Assembly: GCA_041751955.1 (NCBI GenBank)
Contig: JBGSIB010000056.1
Coordinates: 106,665 to 170,664, forward strand
From: UBA2040 sp041751955
GTDB lineage: Bacteria; Bacteroidota; Bacteroidia; Flavobacteriales_D; Crocinitomicaceae
DNA: 64,000 nucleotides
Direction of reading: 5' to 3'
The position numbers and the translations under genes were made by a program. The notes beneath the pieces are model-generated. The model was not told the origin of the DNA. It worked only from the letters and a program-made list of their open reading frames with translations, and did no database searches. Of this stretch, positions 17,523 through 26,839 are shown one piece after another. Every line of letters begins with the position of its first letter. Positions within the stretch are counted from its first letter, which is position 1.

Positions 17523-19088
17523 TCAACCTGCCTTTTTCATTTGCTGATTAAATTTCAATTGACAAATTTCCAAGAAAGACATCCCAGTTGCTTTCGCTTC
17601 AGCCCAAGATATAAAGTCAAAATATTCGAGAGCGGTCGCTTGATAAGGATCTTTTGAAAGATTTTGAAGCGCTTGCAATAAGCTTTCCCACTTTTCAATG
17701 GCTTGAAACTTGTTGCTGACATTAACAAAACGTTTGGAGAAAACAATTAATGCTTCTTCAAAAGGATACAAACGATTCCGTTTTTTCAAGAAGCGTTGTG
17801 TTGATTTGCTAGCATACGGTAAGTACTCATAATCTTCAAGTTCTATATGAATAAAGAGTTCTAACAATTGAGCAAAAGAAACAATATCTTCTTTGTTATC
17901 CAAAGTGGTATCGTTCAATATTTTACGTATCGATTTAAGGGCTTTGGTATTTTCGCCAACAGAAAGGTAAATACTGGCAATTTTAAAATTTAAAAATGCT
18001 TTTCGCGTACTCGAGATTTTATCTGCAAAGCTTTTCAAACCTTCTTCGACTTCTATGATCCCTTTGTGGGCTTCATCAAAACGGCCGCGTCTAGCACTAA
18101 ATGTTAGATTGATACTACTCACGGTTGAGAACAGTTTAACTTTCAAATCAATATCAGGAAGGCCTTCGGCAATTTTAACGAAATCACGCAAAGTAGTCAA
18201 ATAGACTTGCGATTGTTCAAAATTACCTAAACTATCTGTCGTATAAATTAAATTGGTTAAAAGTGAAAAATAGCGTTCAGGATGTTGCAGAACCATATGG
18301 TCGTGCTTTTCAAATAAAGAAAGATTATTAACCATTGCTCGGTTGCTTTCTGGGTAGTTCTGCACGGCGAAATGGTAGGCACTTTCTATTTGATAACTCA
18401 AATAATTGGCTTCGAGTGATGTGACTATAGGCTTATCTAAATTTGAAAATTCATTGAATATAGAGCGAAACTCTGATTCATTTTCCATTGTTCTTACTTG
18501 GCCAAAAAGCGTCATTTTCTGTAATAACCTACTTTTGATGTTCCACAGTCTGTCTTCATAAATGGATTGTTCGTGTAGTTTTTCATCTTGTTGAAGAATC
18601 AACAGTAGATTCTCTTCAGAAATATCTAAATAATTGTTTTTTTCTTGAAGAATTTTCACTTTTTTTCGGATATCTATAAGAATATTATGCTGCTCATTTT
18701 TTTTGGCTAATTTCTCGGCGCTATGCAACAATTTGGTCGCTTGCGCATAGAGTGCTTTATTTATTAAAATATCAGCTGCATGGAGCATTTTGTGCAGCTG
18801 AGCCTGAATATTTGCTTGTGAATGAAAACTATCCAGCGCATTTAATATATGATTGTAAAGTCTTTTTTTGGTAATTGAAAAACGATTCAAAAAAGCTTCG
18901 CCTTTGAATTTTTCGAAAACCTGGTTTTCATCATAATCATCTTGTTTCTCCAAGAAATCAAAAAGTATCACATAATTATTTTCCTCGCCTATTGTATGAC
19001 GGGAAGAAAGCAGCTTGAAATACCGCTTCTCTGATTTTGTCAGTGATTTTATCAATTCATGAAGAAAGTCATTAACCTTTGTAGACAT
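17523..19088 (-). CDS. Unknown alpha-helical repeat protein (TPR-like)
   Basis: I do not recognise this 521-residue protein by family. It has no signal peptide or membrane helix and looks cytoplasmic. It is almost all helix: an N-terminal domain (FLHELIKSLTKSEKRYFKLLSS, then KKRLYNHILNALDSF, about 1-100) followed by repeating helix pairs with TPR-like spacing (AADILINKALYAQATKLLHSAEKL; SIYLSVGENTKALKSIRKIL). Proteins of this length and layout recur in Bacteroidota as conserved hypotheticals. A scaffold or signalling role would be guesswork. It is convergent with thiL and followed upstream by a 160-base gap to the two-component locus, so it seems to be a single-gene unit. Confidence 0.8.
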   Translation of the reverse strand: MSTKVNDFLHELIKSLTKSEKRYFKLLSSRHTIGEENNYVILFDFLEKQDDYDENQVFEKFKGEAFLNRFSITKKRLYNHILNALDSFHSQANIQAQLHKMLHAADILINKALYAQATKLLHSAEKLAKKNEQHNILIDIRKKVKILQEKNNYLDISEENLLLILQQDEKLHEQSIYEDRLWNIKSRLLQKMTLFGQVRTMENESEFRSIFNEFSNLDKPIVTSLEANYLSYQIESAYHFAVQNYPESNRAMVNNLSLFEKHDHMVLQHPERYFSLLTNLIYTTDSLGNFEQSQVYLTTLRDFVKIAEGLPDIDLKVKLFSTVSSINLTFSARRGRFDEAHKGIIEVEEGLKSFADKISSTRKAFLNFKIASIYLSVGENTKALKSIRKILNDTTLDNKEDIVSFAQLLELFIHIELEDYEYLPYASKSTQRFLKKRNRLYPFEEALIVFSKRFVNVSNKFQAIEKWESLLQALQNLSKDPYQATALEYFDFISWAEAKATGMSFLEICQLKFNQQMKKAG

Positions 19089-19204
19089 GTATAAAAAACT
19101 TTATGTGTTAAACCTTGTAACTAATGTAAACAGGTTTAGCTTAACATTTTTTAAGAAGGTTTGAAGTGTATGAATTATTGATTTATTGGTTGAAAATTGA
19201 GCAC

Positions 19205-19234
19205 AAAAAAAAGCCCTTCAATTCAGAAGAGCTT
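19205..19234 (-). terminator. Terminator of the small lipoprotein gene
   Basis: Read on the minus strand, AAGCTCTTC (19226-19234) pairs with GAAGGGCTT (19211-19219) with one mismatch across a six-base loop, followed by a T run (19205-19212). It ends the regulator-kinase-lipoprotein group. Confidence 0.75.
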
Positions 19235-19252
19235 AATTTGATATAAACAATA

Positions 19253-19522
19253 TTATAGTGATTTTCCTTTTTTACGTTTGTTACGATCTTCATCGTTATT
19301 AGGATCAGTAATTCCAGAAATAATATCACGAGTACCACCATGAACAGTGATGCTTTTATGTGTTCCGAATTCATGAGAATCTACAGGAGTCGATGAACGA
19401 TTGACTAAAGCCTCATCTGAAAGCGAAGAATTTTGAGCATTCGGTTGAATGTCAGCTTTTCTACAAGAGAAAAGAAATCCTGTGGAGATTATTCCTACTA
19501 ATATGATTTTTTTTGTTGACAT
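19253..19522 (-). CDS. Small predicted lipoprotein of unknown function
   Basis: The 89-residue product starts MSTKKIILVGIISTGFLFSC, a lipoprotein signal peptide with the lipobox LFSC (Cys20). The mature ~70 residues are polar and probably disordered, ending in a basic run (DRNKRKKGKSL). The reading frame can be extended upstream to 19657, but that part is the antisense-frame shadow of the kinase gene, and the signal peptide fixes the start at 19522. It lies 46 bases after the histidine kinase stop and has its own promoter inside the kinase 3' end, plus a terminator. It has no recognised family. Confidence 0.6.
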   Translation of the reverse strand: MSTKKIILVGIISTGFLFSCRKADIQPNAQNSSLSDEALVNRSSTPVDSHEFGTHKSITVHGGTRDIISGITDPNNDEDRNKRKKGKSL

Positions 19523-19549
19523 ACTATTTATTATTGCCTCTGTAACACT

Positions 19550-19580
19550 CAAATGTATGAAATTAGTTTCAATTTCCAAA
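19550..19580 (-). promoter_or_regulatory. Promoter of the small lipoprotein gene
   Basis: On the minus strand TTTG (19577-19580), a 19-base spacer and TACATTTG (19550-19557) form an exact Bacteroidota promoter. It overlaps the last codons of the kinase gene and lies 27 bases before the lipoprotein start, so the lipoprotein can be transcribed independently. Confidence 0.6.
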
Positions 19581-22481
19581 ATCTTCGTAAGGTATTTTGA
19601 GTAAAACGTAGGTTCCATTGATTGTACGGTCGTCTCCAATAATGTCTTCAGGACCAATGATTTCGAAGCTTTGGTTGGACATTTGTTTAATCAGTGAAAT
19701 CCGTTTGCTAGTAATTTCCATACCTTGAGATTTATGATCACCATCAAAATTTTTCTTCTTACTCAAGCTTTGACTAATTCCGATTCCATTGTCTTGAATG
19801 CGCACCATTAGTGTTTGATTTTCCGTCCAAGCTTTCAGTTCAATTTTGCCTAGCACATTTTTTTTAGGCAGAATACCGTGAACAATACAATTTTCGATAT
19901 ACGGTTGTAAAAGCATGGAAGGAATTAAAATGCTCTCTGCCTCAGGCACATTGATATCGAAAGTGTACTCAAATTTGTCCTTAAATCTCATAGACTCCAG
20001 ACTCAAGTATAGAGTCAATCGCTCAATTTCTTTAGTGAAAGAGGTTAAATTTCCTTCGGCTGTCGATGAATCTAAGTTCTTTCGTATAAGTTGTGCGAAA
20101 TTGGTCAGGTACTTATTTGCCGAAACTTTATCTTGTGTATTGATGAAGTATTGTATAGAATTTAATGAATTGAAAATAAAATGTCTATTCATACTCGCAT
20201 TCAAGGATTGTTGCTCCAAAGCCAATAATTTATTCTTTATCACGACCGTTTCTTTTTCACTTTTTTCTCGTTCGCCTTTTATTCTCATCAGTAAGAATTG
20301 ATAGATGACAAAAGCTAAAACAAGTGCGCACAAGGAAATGAACCACCAGGTTTGATAGAATGGTGCACGGATTGTAAAAGGAATCAGTATTTCTTTGGAT
20401 AAATTATTCTGTGGACCAATTGCTCGTGCATGTAAGATGTAATCTCCAGCTGGTAAACTGGTAAAATTTACAGTAGGATTTGAACTTGGGGGTGACCAAT
20501 TTTCTTCAACACCTTCTAGCCTGAATTCATATTGAACTTCTTTAGGATTTGAAAAGGAGATGCCGTCAAATTCAAATGAAACATTATTTTGAGAATAAGG
20601 AAGAGAGAATCCTCTGCTTAGTTCTTTTTTAGAAAAATTCGATTTTTCATAATTCAATAAGACATTTTGCAACAAAAGTCTTGGGTGGGAATGTATAGTT
20701 TTTACATCACGCTCTTCATAAATGACCAGACCTGATGCTGTACCAAACCATAATCTTCCTTTTTTATCAACGAAACTGGAATTGAGATTTGTTTCGAGAT
20801 TTATAACACCTTCCTGTATGCCAAAATGTTCTATTTTTTTTGATTTACCATTACTCCCAGGTTCATAGGAATATAAACCATTGTTTGTTCCAATGAATAA
20901 TTTACTGTTGTTGAAATTCAAGAAATTAATAAACTTTGAAGCGGTTTCGCTTGAAAAGTTATGGTTCACTACTTTGCCATTTTCCAAAGCATACAATCCC
21001 TCTTCTGTTCCTAGCCAGAAATTTCCCTGATTGTCTTTTTTTAAACAAAATGTAGTTTTTGAAAAATTATCTACAGAGCTTATTTCTTTGTCTTTCCATT
21101 GGAACAGCCCTTTGTCTGTAGCTAGGTAAATTATTCCTCGAAAGATGTCGATATCACGAATCGTACCTATGTCTTCGTTCTCATTGTCGTGAATAGTCCT
21201 GAAATTTCCGTTTTGGTACAACATTAAACCTCTGGAACCACCAATATACATGGATGTACTAGACAATTTGTGAAGAGAAGTTATTTTATCGCCTAGCAGG
21301 CCATTCTCTTCGGTAAAAAGATTTTTCACAACAGTGTTATGTAGGGCCAATAATCCCATGTCAGTTCCAAACCAATTTAAACCATCGACTTCCATTACCG
21401 AGCACCAGAAAGTTGGAATGCCGTCGTAGATGGTTTGAAATTCACCATTCGTTTTTTGCAAAACTAAACCTTTGTTGAAGGTGGAAATCCAATATTGACC
21501 TAGTTTATCTTGATTGACGTCAATTATCAAATCTGAAGGAAGACCAGTACTTTGATTATGATGAACGAATTCTTCACCCGAAAAACAAATCAAACCTTTT
21601 CCGTCTGTGCCTATCCAAATATTTTGCTCATCATCCTCAAATATTCGATTTAGTGAAACCAATGGCAACCCTTTGTTTTCGTTTATAAATCTAGTAGTTT
21701 TCCCATCGTAAATGATTATTCCTTCTGCCGAGGCTATCCAAAGTTGTCCCTTGTGATTCGTATAGGCGCTTGCTAAGAACAACTCTGGGTCAACGGGTAT
21801 ACGTTTTAGTGTTTTAGAAGAAGAATTATACAAATGAATACCATCTTGAAAACTTGTTATGGCTAATTCGCCTTGAAATTCGGTCAAATCTGAAATAGTC
21901 CATTCCAGAGTTTCTACCAAGGGATAAAAAGTTCTAAAGTTCTTTGTCCAATAGACGCCATTGCGCGTAGCAATGAAATACTTTCCATCAAAGTGTAAAA
22001 TATCACGAATCCTATTTGCACCCTCAGCTTCAAATACAATTGGTTTAAGCCCTTTAGTTGTCAACTCAAATAAGCCAGAACCATTTGTGCCAACAATGAT
22101 TTTCTGACCAAATTTCACAATTTGGGTGACTTGAACATTTTTTGAATCAGAAGGCAAATACCAACTTTTGAAACGATTATTGACACGTCTGGAAATTCCG
22201 CCTTCATGGCCAACCCAGAGTGTTTGGTCAAAATAAGCGAGAGAGATAATTTTGTTATTGGCAAGTCCATCTTCGCGCGTAAAGGATGTGAAATCTTTTC
22301 CATTGAATTTAGCTAACCCACCCAAAGTGCCCACCCAAATGTAACCGTCTTTGTCTTGAGCAATCGATTTAACTTGCGTTTGAGGTAATCCGGCTTCTGT
22401 AGAATATTCAACAAATGAATACCGCTGTGCAGAACTTTCAAATGAGAGAAAAAATAGTAAGCCAACAAATAAAAACCGCAT
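19569..22481 (-). CDS. Sensor histidine kinase with two-component propeller and Y_Y_Y domains (LytS-like His_kinase)
   Basis: This 970-residue one-pass receptor has a signal peptide (MRFLFVGLLFFLSFESSAQ), a periplasmic sensor made of repeated propeller blades (GLPQTQVKSIAQDKDGYIWVGT, then many IWIGT/LWFGT-type strands, about 20-620), a Y_Y_Y domain (about 625-700, FRLEGVEENW), a transmembrane helix (about 711-733) and a LytS-type kinase core. The core has HFIFNSLNSIQYF with the phospho-acceptor His near 764 and the N-box ENCIVHGI. The start is ATG 22481, four bases after the stop of the response regulator; an upstream in-frame ATG would overlap that gene and bury the signal peptide. Such reg_prop kinases usually sense extracellular ligands; the ligand here is unknown. 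Confidence 0.88.
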   Translation of the reverse strand: MRFLFVGLLFFLSFESSAQRYSFVEYSTEAGLPQTQVKSIAQDKDGYIWVGTLGGLAKFNGKDFTSFTREDGLANNKIISLAYFDQTLWVGHEGGISRRVNNRFKSWYLPSDSKNVQVTQIVKFGQKIIVGTNGSGLFELTTKGLKPIVFEAEGANRIRDILHFDGKYFIATRNGVYWTKNFRTFYPLVETLEWTISDLTEFQGELAITSFQDGIHLYNSSSKTLKRIPVDPELFLASAYTNHKGQLWIASAEGIIIYDGKTTRFINENKGLPLVSLNRIFEDDEQNIWIGTDGKGLICFSGEEFVHHNQSTGLPSDLIIDVNQDKLGQYWISTFNKGLVLQKTNGEFQTIYDGIPTFWCSVMEVDGLNWFGTDMGLLALHNTVVKNLFTEENGLLGDKITSLHKLSSTSMYIGGSRGLMLYQNGNFRTIHDNENEDIGTIRDIDIFRGIIYLATDKGLFQWKDKEISSVDNFSKTTFCLKKDNQGNFWLGTEEGLYALENGKVVNHNFSSETASKFINFLNFNNSKLFIGTNNGLYSYEPGSNGKSKKIEHFGIQEGVINLETNLNSSFVDKKGRLWFGTASGLVIYEERDVKTIHSHPRLLLQNVLLNYEKSNFSKKELSRGFSLPYSQNNVSFEFDGISFSNPKEVQYEFRLEGVEENWSPPSSNPTVNFTSLPAGDYILHARAIGPQNNLSKEILIPFTIRAPFYQTWWFISLCALVLAFVIYQFLLMRIKGEREKSEKETVVIKNKLLALEQQSLNASMNRHFIFNSLNSIQYFINTQDKVSANKYLTNFAQLIRKNLDSSTAEGNLTSFTKEIERLTLYLSLESMRFKDKFEYTFDINVPEAESILIPSMLLQPYIENCIVHGILPKKNVLGKIELKAWTENQTLMVRIQDNGIGISQSLSKKKNFDGDHKSQGMEITSKRISLIKQMSNQSFEIIGPEDIIGDDRTINGTYVLLKIPYEDFGN

Positions 22482-22485
22482 GAGT

Positions 22486-23259
22486 TTAATGTTTAAGACT
22501 GCGAACAAATTCTGATACGCGGTTGCGAGCGATTGGAATTCTATCCCCATTTTTCATCACGGCAAAATGACCATCTTCATTCAAATAATCCGTCATGTAA
22601 TTGATATTTATGATATGGGATTTATGAATTCGATTGAACTTATTTTCGTCCAAAAGATTTTCATAAATTTTTAAAGTGCGCGTGTCCAAATAGCGCGATC
22701 CATCGCTGAAATGTAGCATGGTACAATTTCCACTTGCTTCGAGATTAATGATAGTATCATCTTCAACTATTTTCAGTCCTTTTGTATGACTAATAGCAAT
22801 TCGGTTATTTGGTTTATTCCGTAAAAATGTGTCGGATAGATTCTTCAAAGAACGATAATAGGTCGTATAATTTTCAGGATTTTCAGAAAATAACTTTTTC
22901 GATTCCATCAATTTTTCCACGGATAATTTCAGTTCAGTAATATCAATTGGTTTTAACAAATAATAAACTGCATTCGCATTGAATGCGCGAATAGCATAGT
23001 CTTTAAATGCTGTTACAAAAACGACGAGGATTTTTGAATCTTCCAACTCCTCTAAAAGTTCAAATCCTTCGGAATCGGATGGCATTCGAATATCTAGAAA
23101 TATAACATCGGGCTGAAGCTCTTTAATTTTTTCCAATGCTTCTTCCTTACCGTCGGCTTCGCCCAAAATTTCAACATCCTGGCAATGCTCTTCCAATAGT
23201 ATTTGTAAATTCTTGCGAGCGAATTCTTCGTCGTCGATGAGTAGGGCTTTGAGTCTCAT
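22486..23259 (-). CDS. LytTR-family response regulator
   Basis: The 257-residue protein joins a receiver domain (about 1-120; acidic pair D9/D10, phospho-acceptor D56 in VIFLDIRMP, T83, K103) to a C-terminal LytTR DNA-binding domain (about 155-255, with NRIHKSHIININYM and RIPIARNRVSEF). It is therefore a DNA-binding partner of the LytS-type kinase encoded directly downstream. The order regulator-then-kinase with a four-base gap indicates one operon. Targets are unknown; LytTR regulators bind direct repeats, and no clear repeat was seen in the upstream gap. Confidence 0.9.
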   Translation of the reverse strand: MRLKALLIDDEEFARKNLQILLEEHCQDVEILGEADGKEEALEKIKELQPDVIFLDIRMPSDSEGFELLEELEDSKILVVFVTAFKDYAIRAFNANAVYYLLKPIDITELKLSVEKLMESKKLFSENPENYTTYYRSLKNLSDTFLRNKPNNRIAISHTKGLKIVEDDTIINLEASGNCTMLHFSDGSRYLDTRTLKIYENLLDENKFNRIHKSHIININYMTDYLNEDGHFAVMKNGDRIPIARNRVSEFVRSLKH

Positions 23260-23461
23260 GTTTTTAAGTTTGTTTAATTGGCAAAAATCAAAGATTATCT
23301 ATTTTAAAATTAGTTTAATTATTGAATTAGAATGAATTTTCAAGTCACTTGGTTTATAATAAGATGCGCTTTAAAATCGATTTCCAACCTTTGAATCAAA
23401 AGATAGTACAGATTAAATAGTTCTGAAAATTTGTTAAAACTCTTGTTATACTTTAGAGATA

Positions 23462-23469
23462 TAATTTTG
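23462..23469 (+). promoter_or_regulatory. -7 promoter box facing a possible tiny ORF
   Basis: TAATTTTG matches TAnnTTTG. TTG at 23443-23445 could serve as a -33 element (16-base spacer). The only reading frame it faces is the 20-codon ORF at 23489; the next annotated genes on both sides are on the minus strand. Confidence 0.4.
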
Positions 23470-23488
23470 CACTTAAAACATAGATCAT

Positions 23489-23551
23489 ATGAAATCATCT
23501 CTACATCATCAGCCAGACTTTATTTGGATTTTTATCGACAACGGAAACTAA
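23489..23551 (+). CDS. Possible 20-residue peptide ORF
   Basis: A short frame starts with ATG 23489 and ends with TAA 23549-23551, encoding MKSSLHHQPDFIWIFIDNGN. A -7 promoter box lies 20 bases upstream. The peptide has a hydrophobic aromatic middle and a polar end. It reaches four bases into the stop of the convergent hydrolase gene. No family is recognised; the evidence is only promoter plus ORF, and the region could instead encode an RNA antisense to the hydrolase 3' end. Confidence 0.25.
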   Translation: MKSSLHHQPDFIWIFIDNGN

Positions 23552-24312
23552 TTTCCAAACGATAAAATTTTTAATAATTCTGTTCTAACTCGTTTCGTAT
23601 TTTCCAAATGACTCATGTGTCCTGCATTCGGAATAATTGTTATTGGAATTCCTGACCACGCTACATCAATCTCTATTCTTTCAAGCGGACACAGCTTATC
23701 TGTTTCACCTTGTAGAATAGAGATTTTTTCTGAGTTTTCAAGCATTATTTTCAGTTTGTCCTGTCGATTGCGCATGGCAATAGCAGAGCTAGCGATATGT
23801 TCAGCGGGAATCTCAAATGCCTCTTGAATCAAGGTCTCTATTGCTAGTTGATGTTTTTCAGGCCTCGAAAACAATCCAGGTATGGCTTCGCGGATGAAAA
23901 GTTTTTTGTTCTTCAAAGCCAAATTAGCAACGCGTAATCTGTCGGCCTGCTTCTTTTCATCGTCTTGCCAGTAATTGGAATTCAAAAGAATGAGTTTGCC
24001 CTTTTGTTTCATAGATTCAAACAATTCTAGGGCAACATACCCACCCAATGAATGACCGATGAGATCAAATTCGAGTATGTCGTTCTCTTCTAAAGTTCGA
24101 AGAACCACCAAAGCTATTTGCTTCATGTTTTCTATTGTCGGTGCATGTTTAGACTGTCCGTGACCGGGCAAATCGATAGCAATTATCCGAAAATGAGTAT
24201 CTAATCTCAAGGGTTCCCACATCTTATGCGATTCGAGAAAGCCGTGGAGCAATACAATGGTTTTACCTTTCCCTTTTTCTTGAAAAGAAAGAGAAAAATC
24301 TTGATTATCCAT
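23548..24312 (-). CDS. Alpha/beta-fold hydrolase
   Basis: The 254-residue cytoplasmic enzyme has the alpha/beta-hydrolase core: oxyanion HG in VLLHGFLES, the nucleophile elbow GHSLGG (S88), D205 in LQGETDKLCP and H232 in NAGHMSHLE, so the catalytic triad is complete. Its length fits esterases, MenH-like and C-C hydrolases; the substrate cannot be told. It overlaps the upstream aminopeptidase P gene by eight bases, so the two are cotranscribed. Confidence 0.85.
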   Translation of the reverse strand: MDNQDFSLSFQEKGKGKTIVLLHGFLESHKMWEPLRLDTHFRIIAIDLPGHGQSKHAPTIENMKQIALVVLRTLEENDILEFDLIGHSLGGYVALELFESMKQKGKLILLNSNYWQDDEKKQADRLRVANLALKNKKLFIREAIPGLFSRPEKHQLAIETLIQEAFEIPAEHIASSAIAMRNRQDKLKIMLENSEKISILQGETDKLCPLERIEIDVAWSGIPITIIPNAGHMSHLENTKRVRTELLKILSFGN

Positions 24313-25597
24313 TCATCAAATCTTCAATTTCGTCTGCTTGTAGAGGAATATCTTTCATTAAGTTGAAGGCGGGTCCATTTTCTTGAATGATTAAATCATC
24401 CTCAAGTCGAATACCCAGTCCTTCTTCGGGAATATAAATGCCTGGCTCACAAGTGAAAGCCATTCCTGCTTGTATTGGTTTCTGAAAAAAACCAAGGTCA
24501 TGGGTGTCTAAGCCAATAAAATGGGATGTTCCATGCATAAAGTATTTTTTATAGGCTGGCCAATCTTCACTTTGATTTTTAATATCCGTTTGGTCAATCA
24601 ACTTCAATTTCAACAATTCACTCTCCATTATTTTCCCAACTTCTTTATGGTATTCTAGTAAAATTGTACCGGGAACTAACATTTTCTCAGCTTCGGTTTT
24701 AACATGAAGAACAGCGTTATAGACTTCTTTCTGGCGAGCACTAAATTTTCCGTTGACAGGGATGCATCTCGTCATGTCAGAAGCATAATTAGCATACTCA
24801 GCACCTACATCAAGAAGAATAACGTCACCATCCAAACATTGCTGGTTGTTTTGGATATAATGCAGTACACAAGCGTTTTTACCCGAACCAACAATTGGCG
24901 TATATGCGAAACCGTTGGACCGTATACGCAAAAACTCATGCATCAATTCTGCTTCGATTTCATATTCCCAAACACCTGGTTTGACAAACTTCAACAAACG
25001 TCGAAAACCGGCTTCCGTAATTTTGCACGCACGCTGCATCAATTCAATTTCTATTGAATCTTTCATCGAACGAAGTTCATGCATGATGGGAGCAGATTTG
25101 GCGACACGATGTGCAGGGTAATCTTTTAAAACTTGTTCAATGAAACGATCTTCTCGCGTTTGTACAATTGTTGACGCTCTCAAATGTTCATTTGTATTCA
25201 AATAAATGCACTCTGCTTCTGCCATAATCTGCTTGAAAATGGTGGCAAATTGATCTAGCCAATACACTGTTTTTATTCCAGAAGTATCAAATGCAGCTTT
25301 TTTAGTCAATTTTTCTCCTTCCCAAACAGCGATATGGTCGTTGGTTTCTTTTAAAAACAAAACTTCTCGGTGTGCTTCGTTTATTGCGTCTGGGAAAAGT
25401 ACCAGAATACTTTCTTCTTGATCCACACCTGATAAATAGAGTATATCTCTATGTTGCTGAAACGGCATTGTACTATCCGCAGAAATCGGGTAAATATCAT
25501 TGGAATTGAAAACGGCAACTGACTTCGAAGCCATTTTGGCACTGAATTTGGCTCTATTTCGAATAAATAGATTTTTATCGATTTGATTGTACTTCAT
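24305..25597 (-). CDS. Aminopeptidase P family protein (Xaa-Pro aminopeptidase, M24B)
   Basis: The enzyme removes the N-terminal residue when proline is second. The 430-residue protein has an N-terminal AMP_N domain (about 1-150, MPFQQHRDILYLSGVDQEE) and a pita-bread M24 domain. Metal ligands are visible: the two aspartates in LLDVGAEYANYASDMTR (about 259-270), His in HGTSHFIGLDTHD (about 350), Glu in TCEPGIYIP (about 383) and Glu in IRLEDDL (about 402). It is the first gene of a two-gene operon with the hydrolase. No signal peptide, so it is cytoplasmic. Confidence 0.92.
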   Translation of the reverse strand: MKYNQIDKNLFIRNRAKFSAKMASKSVAVFNSNDIYPISADSTMPFQQHRDILYLSGVDQEESILVLFPDAINEAHREVLFLKETNDHIAVWEGEKLTKKAAFDTSGIKTVYWLDQFATIFKQIMAEAECIYLNTNEHLRASTIVQTREDRFIEQVLKDYPAHRVAKSAPIMHELRSMKDSIEIELMQRACKITEAGFRRLLKFVKPGVWEYEIEAELMHEFLRIRSNGFAYTPIVGSGKNACVLHYIQNNQQCLDGDVILLDVGAEYANYASDMTRCIPVNGKFSARQKEVYNAVLHVKTEAEKMLVPGTILLEYHKEVGKIMESELLKLKLIDQTDIKNQSEDWPAYKKYFMHGTSHFIGLDTHDLGFFQKPIQAGMAFTCEPGIYIPEEGLGIRLEDDLIIQENGPAFNLMKDIPLQADEIEDLMNG

Positions 25598-25747
25598 TTT
25601 ACTTTGTTTGAAAGCAGAAATTTAACGATAAATGAAGGATTAGAAGTTGAGCCGAAGGAAAAAATAGGATTTTTTGCATAAAAAAATTAGAACGTAAAAG
25701 GATTACGATGTGGTCATAGAAATTTGTATCATCAAAAAAGCAACAAG

Positions 25748-26065
25748 ATGAGAGCAACGGAAAGAACAATAGTGAAACGGATAGAATGGTTGAACAATGA
25801 ATCAGAAATGGTTCTATCTTGTGAAGTGCAAAGTGGAAGTTTGTGTTACAATACGAATATTGCCTTGCCTTCTTCTGAGCTTAACGGTGTAATCTCTAAT
25901 TTGCAAAAACAAAATCCTGAAGAAGATATTAATGCCTGTTTGAAAATTGAGCAGTGGACAGAAGAAGATGTAAGTTTTGTTTTTGATTTTTCTCATTTCA
26001 ACCAAATTGAATTCATGCTATATCGACCGACATTGGAGTTGGATTTCAGACAGATTCGAGCGTAA
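25748..26065 (+). CDS. Small conserved-looking protein of unknown function
   Basis: The 105-residue protein starts MRATERTIVKRIEWLNNESEM; an in-frame TTG eight codons upstream is possible but less likely. It has no signal peptide or membrane helix. The pattern of alternating strands (EMVLSCEVQSGSLCYNTNIALP; EDVSFVFDFSHFNQIEFMLYRPT) suggests a small alpha/beta or beta-sheet domain. I recognise no family. It is divergent from aminopeptidase P and followed by a lipoprotein gene. Confidence 0.6.
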   Translation: MRATERTIVKRIEWLNNESEMVLSCEVQSGSLCYNTNIALPSSELNGVISNLQKQNPEEDINACLKIEQWTEEDVSFVFDFSHFNQIEFMLYRPTLELDFRQIRA

Positions 26066-26151
26066 AACGTTAAATTCTAGTAAGATTTTTTGGTGGTGTG
26101 GTTCAATTTATAGTACATTAGCTTAACGAAATTGTATAGAATTATAAAACG

Positions 26152-26793
26152 ATGAAAAAAGCACTTATATTTTCAGGTATTATTATTGGGGCAGTGTTGT
26201 TTGCTTGTAAAAAAGCAGAGACTATTCCTGCTCCTTCTGCTAAAGCAGATTTGAAAATTCACTTTGAAGGAACTATAAATGGTTCAGATGTAGAATGGAC
26301 CAAGAATGTTGACGGTTATTATGCGGTTTCACGTAAATTGATAGTAGCTCAAGGAGGTGGAACAGGTTTACTAGATTTATCCTATTACTGTGGTATGTTA
26401 TCCAATTCAAAATCAAGTGGAATCGAGATTGGTCTGGGGTCGTTGCCGCAAGATCCAACTTTAGGAACAAGTCCTACCTTGGTGACTTTGAGAGATTTTA
26501 TGGATAACAACACCTCACCTGTATACTCAGACAGTTCAAAAGCAGGTTTTGAGGTAAGATACTTTAACGAAAACGGAAAATTGTTTGTTTCCGATGAAAA
26601 CGTTCCAGGTTCAGTTCTTTTTTCCAATTATGTGGAGAAAGAGGATAATGCGGGAGAATACGTTCAGTTTCAAGTAGATTTTTCATGTGTTGTAAAACAT
26701 TGGGGTAAGACGGTTACCTTGCCACTTCAAGACTCGGTGTTAGCCACGGCAGTCATACAAAGTGGCAAATTGACTGGATACTTTACCCGTTAA
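26152..26793 (+). CDS. Predicted lipoprotein of unknown function
   Basis: The 213-residue precursor has a lipoprotein signal (MKKALIFSGIIIGAVLFAC, Cys19) followed by a KKAE linker. The mature part is a beta-rich domain with IHFEGTINGSDVEWTKNVDGYY near its start, similar in style to the lipoproteins at 52576 and 61520 in this window (lipobox, then an Ig/PKD-like body with 'idgs..w' strands). A strong terminator follows. Probably at the outer membrane; function unknown. Confidence 0.75.
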   Translation: MKKALIFSGIIIGAVLFACKKAETIPAPSAKADLKIHFEGTINGSDVEWTKNVDGYYAVSRKLIVAQGGGTGLLDLSYYCGMLSNSKSSGIEIGLGSLPQDPTLGTSPTLVTLRDFMDNNTSPVYSDSSKAGFEVRYFNENGKLFVSDENVPGSVLFSNYVEKEDNAGEYVQFQVDFSCVVKHWGKTVTLPLQDSVLATAVIQSGKLTGYFTR

Positions 26794-26801
26794 GAAATAT
26801 T

Positions 26802-26836
26802 AACCGTTTTGGACTGACCAAGGCGGTTTTTTTTTC
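26802..26836 (+). terminator. Terminator after the lipoprotein gene
   Basis: AACCGTTTTGG (26802-26812) pairs with CCAAGGCGGTT (26818-26828) using two G-U or mismatched pairs around a five-base loop, followed by nine T residues. Confidence 0.8.
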
Positions 26837-26839
26837 ATT

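Noticed and set aside
19523..19657. Upstream extension of the small lipoprotein frame.
   Set aside because: It lies in the kinase gene on the same strand in another frame and would bury the lipoprotein signal peptide.
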